In this document: piece after piece, positions 8,874-18,712 of the stretch
Position numbering within the stretch: the stretch's first letter is position 1
Layout of the letters: every line of letters starts with the position of its first letter
Assembly: GCF_004152935.1 (NCBI RefSeq)
Contig: NZ_SETE01000003.1
Location: 1-64,000 of the forward strand
DNA: 64,000 nucleotides
Direction: 5' to 3'
From: Brumimicrobium glaciale
GTDB lineage: Bacteria > Bacteroidota > Bacteroidia > Flavobacteriales_D > Crocinitomicaceae
The notes under the pieces: generated by a model
Database searches by the model: none
Told to the model about the DNA's origin: nothing
The model's input: only the letters and a program-made list of their open reading frames with translations
Program-made: the position numbers and the translations under genes

Positions 8874-9539
8874 TTACTCTTCTTCATTAAAAAATTCTAT
8901 TTCCGCAGTATAATCTATCTGTCCGAAATCTTCTTTTTCAATCCATTTCTTTGAAGTAATAATTTCCATTGACTTTTCACCCGTCTTTTTAAAATTCCAA
9001 ATCACTTTTTCAGCGTCAGTAAAGGCAATTTCTCCTTTTACTTGATCTTCGAAGAGTCTGTGAATTAAATTTCCATCATTTAACCCTCCACACAAAGCTT
9101 TTATTAAAATCTCCTTGGTCATTTTTGAATCTAAATCTATTCCATCAAAACTTGCTGTAATAATTGTCGCTTCAGTATCTGGAAACTTTCCATTATAAGC
9201 CTTACGCAAAAATTGATTTATGTTGTAAAGATCAAAATGCAAGGCTGGTTCGGCATATTGTTCCGCTACCTTTTCTATCAACATTTCATGCGATAAGTTT
9301 TGAATTTGACCTTCATTCAATTTGTCACTCATTTTGTAGGTCAACACAATTTCTGCAGCCTCTGCTGGTTCAAAATCTGAAATTGCCATGAATAAAAACT
9401 CCAAAACTTCAGCATCTTTCAATTTCTCCGCATCAGGATAATCGAACGCTTTCAATAGATTTTTGTAATCCTCAATTTCCCAATAAATATCTAATTCATG
9501 CACAGTTTTTACATCTTCTACCTTTACTCCTATTTTCAT
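8874..9539 (-). CDS. Uncharacterised acidic cytoplasmic protein
   Basis: A 221-residue protein without signal peptide or membrane segment, rich in Glu, Asp and Lys. It starts MKIGVKVEDVKTVHELDIY and ends in an acidic tail (AEIEFFNEEE). I recognise no family motif. Codon use resembles the neighbouring genes, which argues that it is real. It stands alone, transcribed toward the kinase gene, with no operon partner. Confidence 0.6.
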   Translation of the reverse strand: MKIGVKVEDVKTVHELDIYWEIEDYKNLLKAFDYPDAEKLKDAEVLEFLFMAISDFEPAEAAEIVLTYKMSDKLNEGQIQNLSHEMLIEKVAEQYAEPALHFDLYNINQFLRKAYNGKFPDTEATIITASFDGIDLDSKMTKEILIKALCGGLNDGNLIHRLFEDQVKGEIAFTDAEKVIWNFKKTGEKSMEIITSKKWIEKEDFGQIDYTAEIEFFNEEE

Positions 9540-9711
9540 TGATCTTTTGATTTTAGTTTATGAAAGTCAAGTAGAGAAAATATTAATCGTATTTAATCTT
9601 TTTGACTTTTACCCCAATTTAGCAATAGAAGTGATATGATATTAATTTGAGGTGCTAAAAGATGTTATAATTGAGAGAGAATACCAATAAGACCTTCCGA
9701 ATCTTCAAAAT

Positions 9712-12099
9712 TTAAAAAATAATGCTCAAGGTAATCTTGTAGGTTAAATTATCTTCAACGTAAGGAGTAGCGTAGTTTCCATATCTATAAAAAACTCCAA
9801 TTCCAAAACCTGATATACCGCTAACTAATAAATTATTTACAAGTAAACCAGACTCTGTATATCCTTTCGAATAATCTATAAATTCAATATTTGTGTGACT
9901 GGTTCTGCCATTCATTTCTCCCCAACCTAAAGCTGTGTGAATTCCGAATTGAGGTTTAGTCCAATCTAAATTCGTTTTAATTGGAAGGAAATTGAATCGA
10001 ACAAATAAATCAGAGTGCATTCCGCTATAAAATTCTCCTGGCAACATTGTTTCAAAAGAATTATTAATAGATAAGTTCCAATTTCCACCAGTTCCTTTAG
10101 ACGCTTGTTGATATGATAAAGGCGTATTTTGAGTTGTTGTACCTGATGACGAAAGGATACTTAAAAACCCAACTCCGCGTATCGAAACATCTTGATACAC
10201 TTCTAAATTAAATCGATAATAATCATAATCACTCTCAAACAAACCTTTAATTCCTTTTGCAGCCTTTAACTTTATACGTGGAAATTTAGTTCCCCTCGAG
10301 ATTCTTAAATCGCCCAACTGCATAACTCTTTCTCTGATATTCCATATAAGCTCTACTGCAGTTTCAGCTTGATCAAAAACAGTAGAAGTTGAGTAAACAG
10401 AAGGGTCAGACGATGAAAATGCATAACCATCCGTAAACCATCTTCTTTGATAATTGGCAATCAATTTCACTTGAATATTTGATTTTATTCTTCCTGATAA
10501 AACAACTTCTCCTAAGCGCTCTCTATCCATTTGATTCACATAAAACCCTGAATAAATCTCTGATTGGGTGAGGTCAAAATTGTCATCATGAAAAGTTGTA
10601 CCACCTCTTTCTGTAACATCTTCTTGGTATCTAAATTTAAGATTTATTCCCAGAGGTTTAAAAATTCTTATGGTTGAATAACCTCCCCATTTCCATTCTT
10701 TATCTCTAAATCCATAAGCAAAATATCCACCAACGTTAAATACTTTACTTATTTTTTTACTCGTTTCTAAACCTAAACCAAGTCTATACCCTTCATACAT
10801 GTTAAAATCTATGATTCGTTTTAATGGAATATTTACGACGCCCAAAGGAATATTCCCATTCAGTAATTCCGCTGCCAATTCTAGCCTGTATTCTAACTTA
10901 TTGACATCAGAAATTGAATCTACTTTTATATAAGTAAGCGAATCTTTTTGATCAAATTCAACCGCTCTAGCTGATATTAATTCATTTTGATTTTCTAATG
11001 CATCCTCTTCCACAGAAACCTCTACGTTATTAAATTTCTTTTTGACATCAATATCAAACTTTACGTTTTTAGTGTACATGTTGTTCTTAAACAAAAGATG
11101 TGTCCCCGTATCATCAAACGTCAATCCGTCTGCTGTAATAGTTGCGCTTAATTTTGAAGGAAACCATTTTTGATTATTTAAGAATGTATATTCTTGCACA
11201 ATTCGTGGAGTTAAACTGGATTCTTCAGAAGGTTCTGCAATCACTTTTTCAATTGCCCAATTATTGGTATTTATATGTAAAAACCCTTCTAAACCAGAGA
11301 AATTTTTGTTTATCCTTGGTTGAAATCGAATAATAAATGTAGAGTCAGCACCTGTGATTATAGTATCTTGTAAAATGAACAAGTAACGCCTCAGACTCCC
11401 TTGAGCAATTGGATTAATATACTCAACTCCTAAAATTTCAACTTGACTATCGTAGAAAGAAAAACTTTGCATTTGATTTCCGAAAGTAGCAAATAATGGA
11501 TTTTCAAATCCTGAAGTTCTGTAAGATGATATGATATCTTCAGTGTATGTTGGTGGACTGAAAATTTTCTTTCCAACCGTTTCAGAAAGGAAAATATGTT
11601 GTTTCTCCAGCGTTTCTTTAATTTCCTTCCCTGATTCGGAGAGTGCTGAAGTGTCAATTGCCAAAATTTCATCGTTGGTGACGATAAGTTTATTGTAATA
11701 TTCACTCGAAAAAGATAAATCTCTCGTTGGATGATTTTCTTTTCGCTTATCAATAGCGTTTTTTATAATTCGATGCGCTGGATTTTCGCCTGGAAGAATG
11801 ACTACTTCTTCAAAGGATTGCACATCTGGAGAAAGCGTAATTTCGTCTGTTTCCTTTAGAAAATCTGAGGTATAACTTGTGTCTTTATATCCATAAAACC
11901 TAAGTTCAATTGAATTTATTCTAGTTAAATCAAGCGTTATTATACCATCAATATCTGATAACAAGACTTCGCCAGTATTGTCTATAACTTTTACAAACGG
12001 AAGAACGGTTTTGGTATCAAAATCAACGATTTTAATTTGTTTTTGCGCAAATAAAACTTGTGCAGTAAAAACAATAATCAGTAGTGCAATTAATTTCAT
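9712..12099 (-). CDS. DUF5686 family outer-membrane protein with carboxypeptidase-regulatory-like domain
   Basis: The ATG at 12099 (MKLIALLIIVFTAQVLFA) gives a clean signal peptide; an in-frame start 10 codons upstream does not. Residues ~20-95 form a carboxypeptidase-regulatory-like beta-sandwich (IKIVDFDTKTVLPFVKVID). The following long region (NPAHRIIKNAIDKRKENHP onward) and the C-terminal strand-rich part match the general layout of DUF5686 proteins, thought to be outer-membrane proteins. It ends YKITLSIIF, with the terminal aromatic residue expected for a barrel. The role is unknown. It is a single gene, not in a Sus-type pair. Confidence 0.75.
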   Translation of the reverse strand: MKLIALLIIVFTAQVLFAQKQIKIVDFDTKTVLPFVKVIDNTGEVLLSDIDGIITLDLTRINSIELRFYGYKDTSYTSDFLKETDEITLSPDVQSFEEVVILPGENPAHRIIKNAIDKRKENHPTRDLSFSSEYYNKLIVTNDEILAIDTSALSESGKEIKETLEKQHIFLSETVGKKIFSPPTYTEDIISSYRTSGFENPLFATFGNQMQSFSFYDSQVEILGVEYINPIAQGSLRRYLFILQDTIITGADSTFIIRFQPRINKNFSGLEGFLHINTNNWAIEKVIAEPSEESSLTPRIVQEYTFLNNQKWFPSKLSATITADGLTFDDTGTHLLFKNNMYTKNVKFDIDVKKKFNNVEVSVEEDALENQNELISARAVEFDQKDSLTYIKVDSISDVNKLEYRLELAAELLNGNIPLGVVNIPLKRIIDFNMYEGYRLGLGLETSKKISKVFNVGGYFAYGFRDKEWKWGGYSTIRIFKPLGINLKFRYQEDVTERGGTTFHDDNFDLTQSEIYSGFYVNQMDRERLGEVVLSGRIKSNIQVKLIANYQRRWFTDGYAFSSSDPSVYSTSTVFDQAETAVELIWNIRERVMQLGDLRISRGTKFPRIKLKAAKGIKGLFESDYDYYRFNLEVYQDVSIRGVGFLSILSSSGTTTQNTPLSYQQASKGTGGNWNLSINNSFETMLPGEFYSGMHSDLFVRFNFLPIKTNLDWTKPQFGIHTALGWGEMNGRTSHTNIEFIDYSKGYTESGLLVNNLLVSGISGFGIGVFYRYGNYATPYVEDNLTYKITLSIIF

Positions 12100-12110
12100 A
12101 ATAGGATAAA

Positions 12111-12150
12111 GGTAATTGATAATTGACAATTCACAATTGATAATTGATAG
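12111..12150. repeat. AATTGATAATTGACAATT-type AT-rich repeat
   Basis: Tandem and inverted copies of AATTGATAATT/AATTGACAATT lie just upstream of the DUF5686 gene. A related copy follows at 25799-25842, and similar ATTACGAATT tracts flank 17976-18008. Confidence 0.55.
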
Positions 12151-12309
12151 TTATGTAGATTGTTTTTAAAATGGTTGCTCTAACGAGCGGCTGGAGTATT
12201 GAGAAGTTGTTGGTTTTAATTTCTTTGCTTTAAAAACTTCATTGAAACTAGACAATGTAATCGGTTTAAGGTTATTTGAGGTGATAAAGATGTGATATCA
12301 TGATCCAAT

Positions 12310-12903
12310 TTAATCAATCTTTAGAATTCTTTGTGTAGTGATTATTTCATTTTCGTTTGATAAAACAGTAATTATATATTGTCCTGCTATTATTCCTGAA
12401 AGTGAAACCACTTGTTGATCTGTCATAAAGGATTTTAGTATTTTTCCATTGAGATTTGTTACTACGATTTTCTTACTTCCAAGAACAGGAACTGTGATAA
12501 GATTTTTTGTTGGATTAGGAAAAATAAGAAATTGATCTGCTATATCATTGTCTAAAACACTTGTTGTTGCGCCAACTTTTATAACAGACTTTGTTATGCG
12601 TTTTGACGAACCAATATCCAACCTAACAAAATAAACTCCGGCAACTAAACCGTCACCAAATAGATTTATATTATAGGAACCACTTGGTAAAACTGTTGAT
12701 TGAAAAAAAGTTTTCACTGATAATCCAGAGGAATTAAAAACCTCCAAAGTTATTGTATCAGATTCAACAATGTCAAAATGAATTGTTGCAACATGCTCAA
12801 AAGGGTTCGGATATACGCTTAAACTGTCTGTGGTTTGAGAATAAATTATTCCAAAACAGAAGGTCATAAGTGATATTAAAAACGTTCGGTTTATGTTTTT
12901 CAT
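12310..12903 (-). CDS. Small secreted protein of two tandem T9SS sorting domains
   Basis: The ATG at 12903 follows a rarer TTG at 12912. After a signal peptide (to about FGIIYSQ) the protein contains almost nothing except two type A C-terminal sorting-domain-like units. One runs from SLSVYPNPFEHVATIHF to GVYFVRLDIGSSKRITKSVI, the second from QFLIFPNPTKNLITV to GQYIITVLSNENEIITTQRI. T9SS uses the last such domain to export and anchor cargo on the cell surface. Here the upstream unit takes the place of cargo. It may be a truncated cargo gene or a small surface protein. Confidence 0.7.
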   Translation of the reverse strand: MKNINRTFLISLMTFCFGIIYSQTTDSLSVYPNPFEHVATIHFDIVESDTITLEVFNSSGLSVKTFFQSTVLPSGSYNINLFGDGLVAGVYFVRLDIGSSKRITKSVIKVGATTSVLDNDIADQFLIFPNPTKNLITVPVLGSKKIVVTNLNGKILKSFMTDQQVVSLSGIIAGQYIITVLSNENEIITTQRILKID

Positions 12904-13021
12904 ATTAGTCAAATTTAAGAAAGGTTTTGGTTAATTGAAAATACGTGAATATCTGGTGTTTAAGGTCTGATGAATTATTAGGTTTCTTAGAAAGAAAATT
13001 AATACTATAATCCTATTTTAC

Positions 13022-13861
13022 TCATTCTAGATTATCATCCTTTGATTTCTGACTGATTCCTTTTGCATTTGATGATGATATCACACTTTTCCCTGTTTTT
13101 TCTTCAATTTCTTTTCTCGTATTTCCAGCAATTGTGCCTCCTTGTTTGGCAATTTTTTTACTTTCTGAAAACAACTTTGGTTTTTTCTCTTTTGAAATTT
13201 CGGTTGTCGTAGCTTCTGCCAACATATTCAAAACCAATTCTAGATTCGTCATGTTGTCTCTTAGGTTTTCTTTCTTCAAGTCCTTAAGACCTTTGTACTC
13301 TTTAGATGTCAAACCTGCCCAAGCTTTTGTGATTTCATCTGTTAATATTGCATATTCCATTCCTTTTTTAACACCACGTAAATCCCATTCATCCGTTAAA
13401 TCTTTGCGAACTTCAATACTTTTCAATCGTTGATTAATCCAACTTGCTGAATAACCCTTTTTCATATAGGTATCCATTGCTCGATCGAATGCTTTTTCCG
13501 GATCCTCTGTTTCCTCTATTCGTTCATAACCTACTTTGGCTAACCAAGTTTTAAAAGGTTCTGCTTTTGGAGATGGAATTGATTGGATTAATCGCAAAAT
13601 CTGCTCTGTATCAGCCACATCTGTTCTGTAATACTTACCGTCTGATGAAAGCATTTTCAGTTGACTACAATTTGTAGCCAACTCACTACCCTCCTTTTTT
13701 AATCTTGTTTTTAAAACACTCCAGTATTTTCTTGGATTTGTGCTCTCCGTTAATACACCTATAATATCTACAACGGAAAAAAACCATTTCTCTTGGTCGT
13801 CATCCCATTCAACGCGAACTCTGTGGTCTTGAAATAATTTTATTGCGGTCTCTTTTTTCAT
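13022..13861 (-). CDS. Bro-N domain protein (DinD/antirepressor-like)
   Basis: A 279-residue protein whose N-terminal ~110 residues form a Bro-N DNA-binding domain: KWFFSVVDIIGVLT, NPRKYWSVLKTRL, then ADTEQILRLIQSIPSPKAEP. The C-terminal half (TNLELVLNMLAEATTTEIS, lysine-rich, then GGTIAGNTRKEIEEKTGKSV) resembles the tail of DinD-like and phage antirepressor proteins. Such proteins occur on mobile elements and as free-standing chromosomal genes. A decayed relative lies at 27973-28098, so the family has been duplicated and lost here. The molecular target is unknown. Confidence 0.75.
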   Translation of the reverse strand: MKKETAIKLFQDHRVRVEWDDDQEKWFFSVVDIIGVLTESTNPRKYWSVLKTRLKKEGSELATNCSQLKMLSSDGKYYRTDVADTEQILRLIQSIPSPKAEPFKTWLAKVGYERIEETEDPEKAFDRAMDTYMKKGYSASWINQRLKSIEVRKDLTDEWDLRGVKKGMEYAILTDEITKAWAGLTSKEYKGLKDLKKENLRDNMTNLELVLNMLAEATTTEISKEKKPKLFSESKKIAKQGGTIAGNTRKEIEEKTGKSVISSSNAKGISQKSKDDNLE

Positions 13862-14143
13862 GATTTCAGGTATTAATTTTATAGGCTTTAAGGCTTCAAA
13901 AGATTTAGATTTTTATTAATTCTAGTATTCAAATAAAAGGATATACTACATTTCAAATTATTCGTTAACATTTAATGAAGATACAAAATTTTAAATATAA
14001 ATTTCCCAAATAAATAAACTCTATTCCAAATCACCTAAAATTTAAATCCAAAAACCTCTCCACCAAACCATTAATAATTCCCAATTTCCACCTCTAATCT
14101 CAAAGATTAATCCTACTTTTATTCTCTTATTCTAAACTGAAAA

Positions 14144-15682
14144 ATGAAAGTAGAAGATATCGATAACATCACGCTAAAATTTTTAGACATTGATGATTAT
14201 CAAGAGTTAAAAGAAGTGATGCAGTCAGCTTATCCAACGATGGGTACTTACTGGAGGGAAAATCACATTGAAAAATTATTGTCTATTTTCCCTGAAGGAC
14301 AAGTGGTTGTAAAAATCAATGGTGAATTGGCTGGATGTGCGCTATCACTCATTGTGGACTACGACAAATACGATGATGCACATACTTATTCCGATATCAC
14401 AGCCAATGAAACATTCACTTCTCATAACCCAGATGGTGATGTTTTGTATGGAATTGATGTTTTTATTAAGCCTGGATTTCGCGGACTGAGATTAGGTCGT
14501 CGTTTATATGATTACCGTAAGGAATTGTGTGAAAAACTAAATTTGAAAGGAATTGCATTTGGTGGAAGAATTCCGAATTACCATAAATATCAAGATCAAT
14601 TATCTCCTAAAGAATATATAGCGAAGGTAAGGAACAAAGAAATCAATGATTCTGTATTGAATTTTCAGATTTCAAATGATTTTTTCCCAACTAAAGTTTT
14701 AAAAAACTATTTAAAAGGAGATGTTCATTCTAACGATTACGCTGTTTTATTAGAATGGCGAAATATATATTATGAAAAACCATCGAAAAAAGCAGGTTCA
14801 AACAAGCGTGTTGTAAGGCTAGGTTTGGTTCAATGGCAAATGCGTCCATACAAAGACACAGAAACTTTCTTTGAACAATGTGAGTTTTTCATTAGTTCGT
14901 TGTCAGGATATCGCTCTGACTTTGCGCTTTTCCCGGAGTTATTTAATGCTCCATTAATGGGGAATGACAATCACATGTCGGAAGCAAATGCTATTCGTGC
15001 TTTGGCTGAATTTACGGAAGAAATAGTTGATAAGTTCTCTGGATTCGCTATTTCATACAACATCAATATTATTACTGGAAGTATGCCAGAAATGATTGAT
15101 GGAGATTTGTATAACGTTGGGTATTTATGCCGACGTGACGGAACGGTTGATCGTTATGAAAAAATCCACATTACTCCAAACGAGGTGAAGTATTGGGGTA
15201 TGAAAGGTGGAGATAAGATCAAGGTTTTTGACACGGATTGTGGTAAAATTGGAATCTTGATTTGTTACGATTCAGAATTCCCAGAATTAAGTAGAATCTT
15301 GGCAGACCAAGGAATGGAAATTCTATTTGTGCCTTTCTTAACAGATACACAAAATGGATATTCACGTGTTAGACATTGCTCTCAAGCCAGAGCAATCGAA
15401 AATGAATGTTATGTTGCCATTGCTGGAAGTGTAGGTAACTTGCCGAACGTGCACAACATGGATATTCAATATGCACAATCTATGGTTTTTACGCCTTGTG
15501 ACTTCGCTTTTCCAACAAATGGTGTAAAAGCAGAAGCAACGCCAAACTCAGAAATGATTTTAATTGCAGACGTAGATTTAGATTTACTTCGTGAATTGAA
15601 TGAATTTGGAAGTGTTCGAAATTTAAAGGACAGAAGAACAGATTTATTTGAATTAAATTTGAAACCAAAGAAGAAGCTTTAA
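14144..15682 (+). CDS. GNAT acetyltransferase-nitrilase fusion protein
   Basis: This is a 512-residue two-domain enzyme. Residues ~8-210 form a GNAT acetyltransferase-like domain (IDVFIKPGFRGLRLGRRLYD, the acetyl-CoA loop region). Residues ~225-495 form a carbon-nitrogen hydrolase with the full catalytic triad: Glu in FPELFNAP, Lys in YEKIHITP and Cys in ILICYDSEFPE. Nitrilase-superfamily enzymes hydrolyse amides or nitriles; the coupling suggests acetylation and amide hydrolysis on related amines. Fusions of this kind occur in many bacteria, but the substrate is not known. It appears monocistronic, with a hairpin after its stop. Confidence 0.9.
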   Translation: MKVEDIDNITLKFLDIDDYQELKEVMQSAYPTMGTYWRENHIEKLLSIFPEGQVVVKINGELAGCALSLIVDYDKYDDAHTYSDITANETFTSHNPDGDVLYGIDVFIKPGFRGLRLGRRLYDYRKELCEKLNLKGIAFGGRIPNYHKYQDQLSPKEYIAKVRNKEINDSVLNFQISNDFFPTKVLKNYLKGDVHSNDYAVLLEWRNIYYEKPSKKAGSNKRVVRLGLVQWQMRPYKDTETFFEQCEFFISSLSGYRSDFALFPELFNAPLMGNDNHMSEANAIRALAEFTEEIVDKFSGFAISYNINIITGSMPEMIDGDLYNVGYLCRRDGTVDRYEKIHITPNEVKYWGMKGGDKIKVFDTDCGKIGILICYDSEFPELSRILADQGMEILFVPFLTDTQNGYSRVRHCSQARAIENECYVAIAGSVGNLPNVHNMDIQYAQSMVFTPCDFAFPTNGVKAEATPNSEMILIADVDLDLLRELNEFGSVRNLKDRRTDLFELNLKPKKKL

Positions 15683-15702
15683 TATTGTGAAAATATAATT
15701 AA

Positions 15703-15739
15703 CCTTTTAAATGTTGGAGATAATTCAGCATTTGAAAGG
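15703..15739 (+). terminator. Possible terminator hairpin
   Basis: CCTTTTAAATGTTG pairs with CAGCATTTGAAAGG allowing G-U pairs, 21 bases after the nitrilase stop. There is no long T run, so termination is only likely. Confidence 0.4.
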
Positions 15740-15786
15740 TTGTATTGAATAGCTTTAGAATAGTAAAAGATTAAAAACTAACAACT

Positions 15787-16881
15787 ATGTTGACATTTTT
15801 AAAAGATTACCAATATGAGATAATTTATATTATTGTCACCATTTTCTCAGTATTTGCATTGCGTTTTTTAACCACTTTTATTCAAAAGAAAGCCTTAAAA
15901 AAAGGTGCAGAAAGATTGGGCTATGAAAGCGATGGAACTACCAGAACAGTTAGAAAGATTTTAAATACCTTGTGGTTAATTTTAGGTGCAACAGCAATTG
16001 TTTTGCTTTTTGTATCTGGTGAGGTTCATGAAAAATTATTAGCCAACTCAAAATTTATCGTTTACACTACTATTGTTGCTATTGGAACAATAGTTTTTGC
16101 CTCAACAACCAACAGATGGTTCAAATGGAAGGTTACAAAAAAGAACACCGAACATGACGATCCAACGAGTTTAAAATTCTTAAGATATATAGCAATTGGT
16201 GCTATTTATACACTCGGAGTTTTGTTAATTCTATTGGTTCTACCCGGATTTAAAGGAGTAGCACAAACTGTACTAGGAGGAGCTGGTGTGATCGCTGTAA
16301 TCGCGGGTATTGCTTCTCAAGAAGCTTTAGGGAATATTGTAAGTGGGCTTTTTATCGTATCCTTTAAACCTTTTAAAATTGGTGATGTGATAAAAATCGA
16401 AGGCGAAATGACTGGAAAAGTTATTGATATTACTCTAAGACATACGGTACTTCAAAATTTCGAAAACCGTATGATTGTCGTGCCAAATTCTGTTATTAAC
16501 AAAGAGAAATTAATCAATTATGATTCCATCGACCAAAGGGTTTGCGAAAGATTGGGATTTAATATTTCTTATGACAGTGATATTGATTTAGCAAAAAGCA
16601 TCATTCGAGATGAGTGTGAAAACCATCCATTACTCCTAGATAAAAGAACTGCCAAAGAAATTAGTGATGGGATTCCAAAAGTGAATGTAAAAGTAATTGA
16701 ATTAGCTGCTTATGCAGTAGTTATTCGCGCTTGGGCATGGACAGCAAATTCCGATAACAGCTATACTTTACGCTTCGATTTATTAGAAAGTATCAAGAAA
16801 AGATTCGATAAAGAAGGCATTGTTATTCCATTTCCTAATCAAACGATTAGTTTTAAAAATCCGTTAAAAACAGAAGAATGA
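15787..16881 (+). CDS. Small-conductance mechanosensitive channel, MscS family
   Basis: A 364-residue integral membrane protein. Four or so hydrophobic segments precede the pore helix (about residues 150-185, with GGAGVIAVIAGIASQEALGN, the glycine/alanine-rich gate typical of MscS). The MscS beta domain follows (FIVSFKPFKIGDVIKIEG, DITLRHTVLQNFENRMIVVPNS). It releases solutes during hypo-osmotic shock. The next gene overlaps it by four bases (ATGA), so they are translationally coupled. Confidence 0.92.
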   Translation: MLTFLKDYQYEIIYIIVTIFSVFALRFLTTFIQKKALKKGAERLGYESDGTTRTVRKILNTLWLILGATAIVLLFVSGEVHEKLLANSKFIVYTTIVAIGTIVFASTTNRWFKWKVTKKNTEHDDPTSLKFLRYIAIGAIYTLGVLLILLVLPGFKGVAQTVLGGAGVIAVIAGIASQEALGNIVSGLFIVSFKPFKIGDVIKIEGEMTGKVIDITLRHTVLQNFENRMIVVPNSVINKEKLINYDSIDQRVCERLGFNISYDSDIDLAKSIIRDECENHPLLLDKRTAKEISDGIPKVNVKVIELAAYAVVIRAWAWTANSDNSYTLRFDLLESIKKRFDKEGIVIPFPNQTISFKNPLKTEE

Positions 16882-17975
16882 GATTGTTTCGAATTGCTTT
16901 AATGTCATTACTATTATTGAGTTTATCTTCTTGTAAAGTAGGCCGTTTTTTCGTTTACAATTTCGCGGGAATAAAAGATTACAAAATATTTCCAAGCCGC
17001 ACAATTGAGAAAGGAGATTCTACCTTCTACTTTACTCAAGGAGTTGAGAAAAAACCAAAAACGATAAGCTATAAAGACAAAGAGTTATCATTTGAGGAAT
17101 TCCTAATTGAACAGAAAACAGTTGCATTTTTAGTGATTAAAAACGACTCCATTCTCTATGAAAATTACTTTAACAAATATGAAGAAGAAGCTATTGTTGC
17201 TTCGTTTTCTATGGCAAAATCTGTCACGTCTATTCTTATTGGAATCGCAATTGATGAAGGATTAATTCTATCAGTAAACGAACCAGTCACCAAATATATT
17301 CCAGAATTAAAAGCAAATGGATTCGACAAAGTGACCCTCAAGCATTTATTACAAATGACTTCAGGATTAGACTACAATGAAGGATATGCAAATCCTTTCG
17401 GAGATGTGGCAACGTTTTATTATGGAACAAAACTACGAAAAGAAATTCCAAAAATGAAGTTGAAATACGAACCCGAGGAAAAATTTGATTATGCCAGCGG
17501 AAGCACACAAATTTTAGGTTTAGTATTAGAAAGAGCATTAAAAGACCAATCTATTTCGAGCTATTTACAGGAAAAATTATGGATCCCCTTAGAAATGGAA
17601 TTCGATGCGAGCTGGAGCATTGACAGAAAAAAGAACGGATTAGAAAAGACTTTCTGCTGTTTAAATGCAAGAGCAAGAGACTTTGCAAAAATTGGAAGAC
17701 TATACCTGAACAAAGGAAATTGGAACGGAAAACAAATCGTTTCGGAAGAATGGGTAGCGGAATCTACTAAATATGACGTCTCCGAAGGAAGCGCAAATCA
17801 CTACCAATATCAATGGTGGATTCCCTCAGAAAATGGCGACTTCATGGCCCGAGGAATTTTAGGACAATACATTTATGTTCATCCAGAAAAAGACCTCATA
17901 ATCGTAAGATTAGGAAAAAAAGAAGGAAAAGTAGATTGGTTTAGTGTTTTGCCAAAGATTGGGAAGGCTTATTGA
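16878..17975 (+). CDS. Lipoprotein serine hydrolase, class C beta-lactamase fold
   Basis: A 365-residue protein with a lipoprotein signal (LLLSLSSC at about residue 19). The S-x-x-K nucleophile motif is SMAK in ASFSMAKSVTSILIG (about residue 115), and the Y-x-S-like motif is YAS in FDYASGSTQILG. It belongs to the beta-lactamase/penicillin-binding-protein-related hydrolases, which include esterases and D-peptidases; actual beta-lactam resistance is not implied. It overlaps the MscS gene by four bases, an operon that suggests a shared envelope-stress setting. The substrate is unknown. Confidence 0.88.
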   Translation: MRLFRIALMSLLLLSLSSCKVGRFFVYNFAGIKDYKIFPSRTIEKGDSTFYFTQGVEKKPKTISYKDKELSFEEFLIEQKTVAFLVIKNDSILYENYFNKYEEEAIVASFSMAKSVTSILIGIAIDEGLILSVNEPVTKYIPELKANGFDKVTLKHLLQMTSGLDYNEGYANPFGDVATFYYGTKLRKEIPKMKLKYEPEEKFDYASGSTQILGLVLERALKDQSISSYLQEKLWIPLEMEFDASWSIDRKKNGLEKTFCCLNARARDFAKIGRLYLNKGNWNGKQIVSEEWVAESTKYDVSEGSANHYQYQWWIPSENGDFMARGILGQYIYVHPEKDLIIVRLGKKEGKVDWFSVLPKIGKAY

Positions 17976-18081
17976 ATTACGAATATTGTAATTACGAATT
18001 ACGAATTGTTGTGGACTTAATTGCCTTCACCAAGTTCTGAACAATGCGATGCAATTGCGGTTAAACTTCCTAATATTAAAC

Positions 18082-18089
18082 TAACTTTG
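18082..18089 (+). promoter_or_regulatory. -7 element TAACTTTG
   Basis: It is a perfect TAnnTTTG match 20 bases before the PhnA-like start at 18110. Confidence 0.5.
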
Positions 18090-18109
18090 TATTTTAAAAC
18101 ACCAAAAAA

Positions 18110-18685
18110 ATGATTCAAGAGAAACTTCAAGAAAGAAGCAACAATCAATGCGAATTGTGTACTTCGACAAGCGATTTGACGGTTTACACTGTTCCACCAA
18201 GAGATACTGAAAGCGAAGAAAATTCGATCTTAATATGTGAGAATTGCAATACTCAAATTAATGATGAGAGTAAAGTAGATCCAAATCACTGGAGATGTTT
18301 AAATGACAGTATGTGGAGCGAAGTTTCAGCGGTGAAAGTTGTGGCTTGGAGAATGTTAAACCAATTGCGTGCTGAAGGTTGGCCATCTGATTTATTGGAA
18401 ATGATGTATCTTGAAGAAGAAACTTTAGCATGGGCAAAAGAAGGTGCTGCAGCTGAAGTGACAGAAGAAGCAATTATTCATAAAGACAGCTATGGAGTAG
18501 TTTTAGAAGCTGGAGATACTGTTGTTTTAATTAAAGATCTTCCAGTAAAAGGTTCTAGTTTGGTGGCCAAAAGAGGAACGGCGGTTAGGCGGATTTCACT
18601 TGATCATGAGAATGCAAATCATATTGAAGGGAAAGTTGAGGGGCAGCAAATCGTAATTTTGACCCAATTCGTAAAGAAATCCTAA
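18110..18685 (+). CDS. yjdM: PhnA/YjdM-like zinc-ribbon protein
   Basis: A 191-residue protein. An N-terminal zinc ribbon uses CELC (about residues 14-17) and CENC (about 45-48). The C-terminal ~70 residues form the PhnA/YjdM domain (DSYGVVLEAGDTVVLIKDLP, VKGSSLVAKRGTAVRRISL, then IEGKVEGQQIVILTQFVKKS). Despite the old name, a role in phosphonate degradation is not supported, and no phosphonate genes are near. The cellular function is unresolved. It has its own promoter. Confidence 0.9.
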   Translation: MIQEKLQERSNNQCELCTSTSDLTVYTVPPRDTESEENSILICENCNTQINDESKVDPNHWRCLNDSMWSEVSAVKVVAWRMLNQLRAEGWPSDLLEMMYLEEETLAWAKEGAAAEVTEEAIIHKDSYGVVLEAGDTVVLIKDLPVKGSSLVAKRGTAVRRISLDHENANHIEGKVEGQQIVILTQFVKKS

Positions 18686-18712
18686 ATTTCTAATTTAGAA
18701 ATTTGTTTTTGT

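Noticed and set aside
16878-17975. Antibiotic-resistance beta-lactamase
   Set aside because: It shares the fold but the family is broad; the lipoprotein and MscS context do not support resistance.
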